In this document: piece after piece, positions 6,824-12,147 of the stretch | Numbering within the stretch: position 1 is the stretch's first letter | Layout: each line of letters begins with the position of its first letter | DNA from: an uncultured Anaerolineaceae bacterium | GTDB lineage: Bacteria; Chloroflexota; Anaerolineae; Promineifilales; Promineifilaceae | Direction: 5' to 3' | NCBI GenBank assembly: GCA_937967805.1 | Contig: CALBTC010000396.1 | Span: 1-12,147 of the forward strand | Length of the DNA: 12,147 nt | Notes under the pieces: model-generated | Seen by the model: only the letters and a program-made list of their open reading frames with translations | What the model was told of the DNA's origin: nothing | The model's database searches: none | Position numbers and translations under genes: made by a program

Positions 6824-7438
6824 CTACAGCCAGGCGTAAGTCGCCTTGTTTCGGGACTCCATATGAAAAAGGGCAGCCATAGGCACCTCCATCCAGTGGC
6901 CGTAAATACCCAGGCGAAACTTGAACCGGGGCACGTTATCGAGGCTGCCGATAACCCCATAGAAGCGCAGCCTCGTCTCATCATGATCATCAGTGGGACT
7001 AAAGAAGGGAGCGCTACGGCCGTGTGAATGGATGTCCATGACGATCAATTTGTCTGTTTCCACAGTGTGACTGCGGACGGCGGCAACGGTGCCTTGCTGG
7101 TCGGCCGGTTTGTGTAGCCGGTAACGGCCGTTTTTCCAGGTGACGTAATAGAGGGTTTCGTCCAGGTTATGGGTATCCTGGGCATCGGTAACAGCCTGCT
7201 CCAGGATGGCAAAGGGGATTTTCGGCACTTTCAGCCGCAGCCAGCCCATGAGGGGTTGAAGACCACGAATCATTATGCCGGGCGGCAGAGGTGCCGTGAC
7301 CCGGAGGCAGGCATCGACAAAATCATTTTCGGCACGGACAAAGACGCCGTTGGCGGCGGTTATATATTGGTAGAAGACGGCATCGTTGGCGGGTAAAACT
7401 TCGTCTTGATGCAGGGTGTAAGTAACCAGGTTATGCAT
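6824..7438 (-). CDS. PRTRC system protein A, JAB/MPN-domain metallopeptidase
   Basis: 204 residues; start supported by AAGGA eight bases upstream. The C-terminal half holds an intact JAMM zinc site: H137-S-H139-G, seven residues, S147, two residues, D150 (DIHSHGRSAPFFSPTDDHDE). The glutamate that completes such sites normally lies well upstream; E80 and E94 are candidates and I cannot choose. The N-terminal ~75 residues are a separate region with IRGLQPLMGWLRLKVPKIP, as in other PRTRC-A proteins. JAB enzymes of this class cut isopeptide bonds or trim ubiquitin-like precursors; the extended ubiquitin-like protein in this operon makes a trimming role attractive. No signal peptide or membrane segment, so it should be cytoplasmic. 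Confidence 0.87.
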   Translation of the reverse strand: MHNLVTYTLHQDEVLPANDAVFYQYITAANGVFVRAENDFVDACLRVTAPLPPGIMIRGLQPLMGWLRLKVPKIPFAILEQAVTDAQDTHNLDETLYYVTWKNGRYRLHKPADQQGTVAAVRSHTVETDKLIVMDIHSHGRSAPFFSPTDDHDETRLRFYGVIGSLDNVPRFKFRLGIYGHWMEVPMAALFHMESRNKATYAWL

Positions 7439-7470
7439 AGGTCATTCCTTTTTCTCAGAGGGTTTGGCGG

Positions 7471-8097
7471 TTAGGACATCAGTTGTCCCAGGCGCTGGCG
7501 GGCAGACACCAGCTCTGCATGGGGAAATTTCCGTTTACCATCCAACTGCTGCCACAGGTCTAGTGTGTTTTCCGGGAAGCTGTGACAGCGGTTCTGGCTG
7601 TTGTCGTGGTTAAATTCGCTGCCTTCCATAAACAGATTCAGGGCGGCCCCGATGGTGTCTCTGCCAGCCGCCGGAAAAGGGACGCTGCCCCGGCAGATAC
7701 GGCCGTCCCCATTCACATTGGGTACCGGCAAGTGGTAGAGAATGGCATCGGCTGACATGGGCTTCCGTTTAACAGCAAAGACCGTGTACTGTTGCCCGTA
7801 GCCAATGAACACCATGCCCGGCATCGGCAAGGCGTAATGCCGCTCGTAGGCGATGGGCTGCCAGCGGCGCGGCGGGACGTAAATGGCAATACATTCCATT
7901 CCGCCCGCCTGTCGCCAGAACAGGGTGTTGGGCGGCAGCAGACCGGTAGAGAGCGGTATCTGGTTGAGTTGGGCCGCCAGGTCAGCCGGGGAGATGGGAT
8001 GGGCGATATGAGAGCCATCTGTCAGCACTTTTTCCAGGATGGTGGCTTCGGGATAGATGCTGATAATCACATGATCCAGTTCTGTCGCATGGTTCAT
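7471..8097 (-). CDS. PRTRC system protein B, prokaryotic E2 (ubiquitin-conjugating-like, Prok-E2_D type)
   Basis: 208 residues from ATG 8097 (MNHATELD), chosen because AAAGGAA lies just upstream; the longer frame from 8139 begins inside the preceding gene and lacks a site. Diagnostic of this family are YALPMPGMVFIGYG (88-101), the strand TVFAVKRKP (105-113), then AILYHLPVPNVNGDGRIC with candidate catalytic Cys135 followed by RGSVPFP. A downstream stretch (EGSEFNHD ... LDLWQQL ... KFPHAEL) is also typical of PRTRC-B. In E2-like proteins the cysteine would accept the modifier as a thioester from the E1; this role is known for E2 folds and inferred here. It sits directly before the JAB gene (32-base gap), and together with the E1 and ubiquitin-like genes makes a full set of conjugation components. 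I see no damaged residues. Confidence 0.85.
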   Translation of the reverse strand: MNHATELDHVIISIYPEATILEKVLTDGSHIAHPISPADLAAQLNQIPLSTGLLPPNTLFWRQAGGMECIAIYVPPRRWQPIAYERHYALPMPGMVFIGYGQQYTVFAVKRKPMSADAILYHLPVPNVNGDGRICRGSVPFPAAGRDTIGAALNLFMEGSEFNHDNSQNRCHSFPENTLDLWQQLDGKRKFPHAELVSARQRLGQLMS

Positions 8098-9148
8098 AAA
8101 AGAGGTTCCTTTTGTTAATATAGGCCAGGAAAACGGCACTGCGCACGGCCGGCAGCCGGGTGGGCTCGTCGGCCGCTACCCAGTTGATAATCTGCCGTTC
8201 CACCTCGATCAGAGCCTGGGCTGCCTGCCATTCTTGTCGCAGCCAGGTCACGTTGTCCGGCTGCCACTCCGGCAGGGAGATGCCGCCCTGAGCCAGGGTG
8301 CTGTAAGACCAATCCAGCCACGCGTTGCCGCTGGTATGCCTGACCAGGTCCAGCAACACGGGCAAACCGTCCCGAATAGGTGCCGGCAGCGGCATGGTGG
8401 GGATGATCTCACTCAGGCCATCCAGGTCGATTAGGGGTAATTCGTCCGTCTCCTCCTCAATGGCCATGCCGGGGAAATAGGCGTTTAACTCGGCCGCAGC
8501 CAGGATAAGGCAAGTCCGCACCGGCTCCGGATGCTGATCCAGGTCGGCAAAATCTGGGTCCAGATCATAGCCGGCGGGAATGAGGTCAATGACCTCCAAT
8601 CTTCCGGCCAGGTACTCAAGCTCGTCTACCCACACTTCTTCCTCGACCGGAAAGTATTGTTCGTTAACGGCCGTCAGGAAAGATTCTACACCGGCCGCCA
8701 GGCTGGTTTCGTCGAGGGTCGGCACGTCTGCAACCCACGTTTTATTATCTGGAAAGTATTGAGCAAAGCGCAAGCCCAACGCCAGATAAACATCCAGGCG
8801 GGCCACTTCCATCGCCGAGAGCGCAGCCCCATGCCAGGTGGCTTCATGCTGGACATGGTCAATGAGGTCGCCCACCTGGTACAGCAAGCTTTCGTCTTCC
8901 CAGACCGGATAGCGTCTTTCCCAAATGGCTGCCAGCAGCGTGGTGATGACCACAGCCACGCTGTCACCTTTTACGTAGACAGCGACTTCAGGAAAAGGCT
9001 CGGCAAAGAGGGAGTGCCATAGCTGTACGGCTGTGAGCATCCTGTCTACCTGGTCCAGCTCGTCCAGCCGGTAGCCTGGTGAAACGGAAGGGTTGTGGCG
9101 TGGCGGCAGTGCGTGTGTTGGAGGAGATTGGTTGTTGGTCATGAGCAT
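7982..9148 (-). CDS. PRTRC system protein F-like protein, second of two paralogues
   Basis: 388 residues from 9148 (MLMTNN; 9142 is equally possible). No clear ribosome site precedes either start, so translation is probably coupled to the preceding gene, which overlaps by 161 bases. ATG at 9040 (MLTAVQLWHS), preceded by AGG, is where similarity to the paralogue begins. The protein is acidic, with a long mostly helical N-terminal part and the same C-terminal module as its neighbour (SGNAWLDW, then EWQPDNVTWLRQEW, then INWVA). The protein-like sequence stops near LAYINKRNLF; the final ~38 residues run out of frame through the start of the E2 gene (116-base overlap). The two copies are strongly diverged, so the duplication is old; the pair may form a heterodimer. 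That last point is inference. Confidence 0.65.
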   Translation of the reverse strand: MLMTNNQSPPTHALPPRHNPSVSPGYRLDELDQVDRMLTAVQLWHSLFAEPFPEVAVYVKGDSVAVVITTLLAAIWERRYPVWEDESLLYQVGDLIDHVQHEATWHGAALSAMEVARLDVYLALGLRFAQYFPDNKTWVADVPTLDETSLAAGVESFLTAVNEQYFPVEEEVWVDELEYLAGRLEVIDLIPAGYDLDPDFADLDQHPEPVRTCLILAAAELNAYFPGMAIEEETDELPLIDLDGLSEIIPTMPLPAPIRDGLPVLLDLVRHTSGNAWLDWSYSTLAQGGISLPEWQPDNVTWLRQEWQAAQALIEVERQIINWVAADEPTRLPAVRSAVFLAYINKRNLFYEPCDRTGSCDYQHLSRSHHPGKSADRWLSYRPSHLPG

Positions 9149-9968
9149 ACAATAATTGGATTAGGGCTAAAATCTGCTTCATTCGATCCGCTTCGGCTTC
9201 AGCTACCCAGGCCATCAGTTCACCAATTTGTTTGTCTATGCCCAGGGCTGCTTCATACTGCGCTTTGAGGGCCTGCACATTCTCCGGTGACCACTCGATA
9301 GGACTTTCATCAATGAAGCAGTCGTAGTAAACGTCGATATCGAAATCCAGCCAGGGGTTGCCGGTGGCATTGGCGATGTATTCGGCCGCTTCGGCCAGGT
9401 AGCAAAGCGGCGGCGGCAACTGGGCCTGTCGTATTAAAACGGCCGTATTGCGCACGGACCAATTTGGTGGCAGCAGCATCTCGTGTTGACAAGAGGGCAG
9501 CATATCCGGCTCTATCTCATAACGATACGTTTCCTGGAATAAGCCCCAACTGAGGAAATCCAGAGGCGGCTTGAAGGAATCTGGGAAGTGATAGTGCGGG
9601 TCAGCGATGACATCCACGCCCCAGGGCGCGATGGGGATGGCGGCCAGTTCGTTGGCATCAAAGTTTTCGCCGGGGATAATGCGCTTCAACCAATCCAGGG
9701 AGAACGCCAGGGGAAAGAGATCCTCAGCAAAACGCAGGCAGAGGGTGACCAGGGCGTGACGGACACCACCAATGGTTGGTTGGTAAGGCTGTTGCTGCCA
9801 TTCCGGCCGGTTGGGGAAGGCGATGGCGTAGATGTGGTGAAGTTGGGCCAGAATCTTCACACAGTCCAGAAAGCCACGATTGGGCCATAACGACATGCGC
9901 GGCCGGGCTGGTTTACTCAAAATCCGATGGGGACAACGGCCGCGCTCACCGGCGGTAAGGCACAACAT
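8988..9968 (-). CDS. PRTRC system protein F-like protein, first of two paralogues
   Basis: Up to 326 residues. The start at 9968 is the only one with a Shine-Dalgarno site (AGGAG, 11 bases upstream), but its first 24 residues overlap the preceding gene and look low in information; ATG at 9896 (MSLWPNRGFLDCVKIL) is a reasonable alternative without a clear ribosome site. The C-terminal domain (TGNPWLDF ... EWSPENVQALKAQYEAA ... MAWVA) is clearly homologous to the next gene (SGNAWLDW ... EWQPDNVTWLRQEWQAA ... INWVA) and resembles PRTRC protein F as I recall it. N-terminal pieces also align (LCLRFAEDLFP with LGLRFAQYFPD). The protein-like sequence ends near YAHDQQP; the last ~45 residues are Arg/Ala-rich and overlap 161 bases of the next gene, suggesting a stop lost or displaced. 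The molecular function of the family is not known to me. Confidence 0.65.
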   Translation of the reverse strand: MLCLTAGERGRCPHRILSKPARPRMSLWPNRGFLDCVKILAQLHHIYAIAFPNRPEWQQQPYQPTIGGVRHALVTLCLRFAEDLFPLAFSLDWLKRIIPGENFDANELAAIPIAPWGVDVIADPHYHFPDSFKPPLDFLSWGLFQETYRYEIEPDMLPSCQHEMLLPPNWSVRNTAVLIRQAQLPPPLCYLAEAAEYIANATGNPWLDFDIDVYYDCFIDESPIEWSPENVQALKAQYEAALGIDKQIGELMAWVAEAEADRMKQILALIQLLYAHDQQPISSNTRTAATPQPFRFTRLPAGRAGPGRQDAHSRTAMALPLCRAFS

Positions 9969-10381
9969 GCACTTAATATCTCCTGAGATGCGGACAACTG
10001 GGATTGGATGTAGGCTGCAGCCGCCTGAATCTCCGCTGCATTCTCGGCCAGCGTTTCGACAGTGAAGGGACCGGTCCCCAACTTTTGGTACAGCGCCACG
10101 GCCTCATGATCTATTTCCGGCAGGGCAGCCGCCAGGGACATGAACAGAGTATGTTCATTTCCTTTGCTGGTCACCTGCTTGTGGAAGGTTACTACCAGGA
10201 CGCCGTTCTCAATTTTCTCGGTGTGCGTGGCATTACCCAGCTCCGGTAAGAAAGCGGCCAGGTGTTTCTTGACCGCCTCAATAGCCATCCCGGTAGGCAC
10301 GTTGGGGATTTCCTTGCCGTCATATAAGAAGCGCCGGCTGTGATAGATTTCTGCTTGTTTCTGTTCTTCTTGGGTCGTCAT
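9917..10381 (-). CDS. PRTRC system protein C-type ubiquitin-like protein with C-terminal extension
   Basis: A 154-residue protein with GAGG six bases before its ATG. Residues about 16-74 match the PRTRC-C / prokaryotic ubiquitin-like pattern: RRFLYDGKEIPNVP, a central helix (MAIEAVKKHLAAFLPELGNA), then a strand GVLVVTFHKQVTSKG ending in Gly74. In the usual PRTRC-C protein, roughly 70-80 residues long, the chain stops near this Lys-Gly. Here about 80 more residues follow (NEHTLFMSLAAALPEIDHEA, then an Ala/Gln-rich helix), so the glycine is not exposed unless the chain is cut. The JAB peptidase encoded in the same operon is an obvious candidate for such trimming, but no cleavage site can be proven from sequence. 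The last 52 bases overlap the start of the next gene as annotated. Expected partners are the E1-like and E2-like proteins downstream. Confidence 0.8.
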   Translation of the reverse strand: MTTQEEQKQAEIYHSRRFLYDGKEIPNVPTGMAIEAVKKHLAAFLPELGNATHTEKIENGVLVVTFHKQVTSKGNEHTLFMSLAAALPEIDHEAVALYQKLGTGPFTVETLAENAAEIQAAAAYIQSQLSASQEILSACCALPPVSAAVVPIGF

Positions 10382-10405
10382 ACTTACCTCATCTGCATAG
10401 GGTGC

Positions 10406-10422
10406 AGGGGAGTCTCTCCCCT
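10406..10422. other. Short inverted repeat in the gap between PRTRC-E-like and ubiquitin-like genes
   Basis: AGGGGAG and CTCCCCT form a perfect 7-bp stem with a 3-base loop in the 57-base gap. There is no T-tract after it on the minus strand, so it is not a classical terminator. It may mark an RNA processing site or stabilise the message; function unknown. Confidence 0.35.
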
Positions 10423-10438
10423 ACATCGTGCTTGCTGG

Positions 10439-10783
10439 TCAAAAGAGTGTGTCCAGGTTGGCCTGGGGTTTCGGTTTCGGCTTCTCGGCGGGAGGCGAAT
10501 CAGCTATCTCCTCAGCTTCTTCCTGACTCTCTGTTTCAGTTGGTGTCTCTGCGGCTGCCTGGGTCAGTTCAGCGTGCGTGCCATAGGCCAGCCACGCCTG
10601 GCGAATCGGGGCTGCTTCCAGAACTTCATCTAGAACGGCCGTAACAATGACCGGCACCTGCCCTGGCAGGCCGGCGGCAATCGTCACCGGTCGCTGTCCG
10701 GTTTCATCCGGTTTGCCGACCAGGATATTGATCGTCACTTCCGCTTCCGCCAGAGGGTCTTGAAAGGTGAGAGGATCGCTCAT
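10439..10783 (-). CDS. PRTRC system protein E-like protein
   Basis: A 114-residue protein starting at MSDPLTF. This start is preferred over an upstream in-frame one (10831) because GGAGG lies 10 bases before it and its ATG overlaps the stop of the preceding gene (ATGA). The N-terminal half (about 10-65) is a compact, beta-rich stretch (TINILVGKPDE ... IVTAVLDEV); the second half is an acidic Glu/Thr/Pro linker followed by a Lys-Pro run and a short C-terminal NLDTLF tail. The size, the predicted small globular domain plus charged tail ending in LF, and the position next to the ubiquitin-like gene fit PRTRC protein E as I remember that family; the molecular role of that family is unknown. The short hydrophobic tail could be a docking motif, which is speculation. 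Confidence in coding is high, in the family name moderate. Confidence 0.6.
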   Translation of the reverse strand: MSDPLTFQDPLAEAEVTINILVGKPDETGQRPVTIAAGLPGQVPVIVTAVLDEVLEAAPIRQAWLAYGTHAELTQAAAETPTETESQEEAEEIADSPPAEKPKPKPQANLDTLF

Positions 10784-12147
10784 TTCTGCTTGCCCTCCGG
10801 CTGGTTGTGCTGCTGCCGGTAGATTTCCCAATCCAGGCGCTTATAGGCAGCAAACTGCACCCCGGCTCCGTCTACAGGCAGGGTTGTGGGATAAGCAGCC
10901 TGGTCATGCCACAGACCCAAAGCCCAGACCAGCAGGGTATAGAGTTGGGCATCTGACAGCTCGCCGATGTTCTGTGCCAGCTGCTTCTTAAACCAGTCGC
11001 GGTGACTCTCGGCTTTAAGCGGGCGGCCGGTCAACCACTCCAGCGCACCGTAGTCTCGCCCTTTGAGTGAGCCACCCATCTTCTCCGTGTGGGCCAGGAT
11101 GTGGGTTTTGAACCATTCGCGCGGCATTTCCGGCGGGCTGGGATGGGCCGGAATGCGTTCTTTCCAGGGCTGGGTCGAAGTGAACTGGCCACAGATAGGA
11201 ATATGTGGCCCCTTGGCCTTGCCGGCCGGAACCAGGACGTGAAAATCTGCTTTGATCGAGCCTTTGGCCCAGTCGCAGTGGGGCACGTCCGAGTCTTTGA
11301 CCGGGCTGTCCTCTCGCCTGTACTGGCAGAAGGCGCATTGGGAAGCGAGGGGATGCTTAACGGTCAGTTCCAGGTGGTGTTCCATGAAAGAGGCAATACG
11401 AGCCCGCTTCTGCTGCACCGGTGATGGAGCGGTGGGTTCGGCTGTGGCTGTGGTGCCGTTTGCGGCCGTATCATTCTTTCCTTCTGCTGCTGGTTGCGGT
11501 GCCGCTGCCGGCGCTGGTTGCGCCGCTGCCTGCGCCTCTTTCTCTGCGGCCAGTCGCTGGGCCTCAGCCTCATCTTCTGCCTGTTCTTTGGCTTGCTGCG
11601 CCTGCCACGCCTGGGTCAACGCTTCTGCCCCGGTGACAAAGTATTGGCCAGCTTCGCCGGTCACGCCATCGTTGTCGGCCCATTCAGCCGGGACCCGCAG
11701 GATATAGGTGTCATTGGCCGCCGCGCCGTGCAGACAGCGGGCCACCGTCTGGGCGCGACGGCACGGCATGCCGGTGGCTCCCTGGCTGTTGCCGTCCACA
11801 TCGGTCCGCAGCCGGGTGGCCGGCAGCTGGCTGAGGGGACAGGTCTCACAGGAGACCTCCGGCAGCATAAAGTGGATGAGCTGCGTCCAGTTAATGCCCT
11901 CTTCCTCGCTGTAGTAAGGGCCATTGCCAAAAACCTTAACCCACATCTGCATCTTCTGCGGGTCGGCCCAGGGTTCCTCGTGCAGGTCCCGGTGGATGAG
12001 ACCACAGGCAGCCGCCCAGGCATCGTCCGGGTATTCGGCCAGGGTATCGTGCCATAGATTGACCAGGATACGGGCAATGTTGCGGTTGGCCTGGTGCGGT
12101 GACATGAGCGGCAGCTGCAAACCGGGCCATTCGCGTAATGTTTTGGC
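10780..12147 (-). CDS. Cys-rich protein, 5' partial; candidate PRTRC ParB-related protein (C-terminal part)
   Basis: The reading frame is open to the right edge of the window, so the true start and N-terminus lie outside; TTG at 12120 is not a convincing start because in-frame residues upstream (AKTLREWPG) read like protein. About 455 residues are visible. Numbering from 12120, there are two separate four-cysteine clusters: C91-x2-C94 with C120 and C129, and C262-x2-C265 with C282 and C310. They are joined by an Ala/Glu/Gln/Pro-rich low-complexity, probably helical then flexible linker (about 170-235). Such clusters bind zinc or an iron-sulfur cluster; which one cannot be decided here. Its place at the head of a PRTRC operon suggests the ParB-related member, whose ParB domain would be in the missing N-terminal part; this is inference from context. 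Its stop overlaps the next start (ATGA at 10783-10780), so the two are probably translationally coupled. Confidence 0.5.
   Translation of the reverse strand, partial: AKTLREWPGLQLPLMSPHQANRNIARILVNLWHDTLAEYPDDAWAAACGLIHRDLHEEPWADPQKMQMWVKVFGNGPYYSEEEGINWTQLIHFMLPEVSCETCPLSQLPATRLRTDVDGNSQGATGMPCRRAQTVARCLHGAAANDTYILRVPAEWADNDGVTGEAGQYFVTGAEALTQAWQAQQAKEQAEDEAEAQRLAAEKEAQAAAQPAPAAAPQPAAEGKNDTAANGTTATAEPTAPSPVQQKRARIASFMEHHLELTVKHPLASQCAFCQYRREDSPVKDSDVPHCDWAKGSIKADFHVLVPAGKAKGPHIPICGQFTSTQPWKERIPAHPSPPEMPREWFKTHILAHTEKMGGSLKGRDYGALEWLTGRPLKAESHRDWFKKQLAQNIGELSDAQLYTLLVWALGLWHDQAAYPTTLPVDGAGVQFAAYKRLDWEIYRQQHNQPEGKQK

Larger units (their letters stand above)
2862..10642. repeat. Dispersed over-represented palindrome ACGGCCGT (12 sites)
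   Basis: Exact copies start at 2862, 2992, 3668, 5099, 5584, 6766, 7016, 7124, 7699, 8667, 9439 and 10635. All but the one at 6766 lie inside genes, in more than one reading frame. Many near-copies (GCGGCCGT, ACGGCCGC) also occur. No exact copy is found at 1-2861 or 10643-12147. The pattern resembles genome-wide palindromes such as cyanobacterial HIP1. Confidence 0.7.

Noticed and set aside
1..12147. CRISPR array, tRNA or rRNA genes, insertion sequence ends
   Set aside because: I saw no regularly spaced direct repeats, no cloverleaf or rRNA-like conserved segments, and no transposase with terminal repeats.

Overview
This window looks like a stretch of a Chloroflexota (Anaerolineae-type) genome, plasmid or integrated element. 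That taxonomic guess rests on protein style and on a GC-rich sequence peppered with the palindrome ACGGCCGT; it is inference, not a database result. Every gene I can support lies on the minus strand, so transcription runs from the right edge to the left edge.

Right and centre (12147 down to 5841) is one tightly packed operon matching the PRTRC cassette (ParB-Related, ThiF-Related Cassette), a poorly understood gene set often carried on plasmids. In transcription order: a partial Cys-rich protein that may be the ParB-related member; a small PRTRC-E-like protein; a PRTRC-C-type ubiquitin-like protein with an unusual C-terminal extension; two tandem, diverged paralogues of a PRTRC-F-like protein; a PRTRC-B protein (prokaryotic E2, candidate catalytic Cys135); a PRTRC-A protein (JAB/MPN metallopeptidase with HSH-x(7)-S-x-x-D); and a PRTRC ThiF-family E1-like enzyme (GAGGTGS nucleotide loop, candidate catalytic Cys216). 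Together these supply a modifier, an activating enzyme, a conjugating enzyme and a protease, as expected of a bacterial ubiquitin-like conjugation pathway. The order and overlaps suggest coordinated translation.

Next (5710 to 4374) is an Rpn/PD-(D/E)XK-type nuclease gene with its own extended -10 promoter, followed by a tandem duplicate of only its 3' third, a remnant. A gap of about 420 bases with a plausible promoter leads to a 444-residue zinc-ribbon protein (3952 to 2618) of unknown function, then a possible 60-residue gene and a possibly degraded coding stretch.

The left 2.1 kb has a different style: a rho-independent terminator, then three genes in series (215 aa unknown; 224 aa with a CxxC/CxxC zinc ribbon; a badly broken pseudogene), with the leader of a fourth at the window edge. 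The 215-aa gene, the pseudogene and the edge gene are each preceded by an inverted repeat sitting just before a strong Shine-Dalgarno site. Arm sequences differ between copies while pairing is preserved, which points to a selected RNA or DNA structure. This left part also lacks the ACGGCCGT palindrome found 12 times between 2862 and 10642, hinting at a separate origin.
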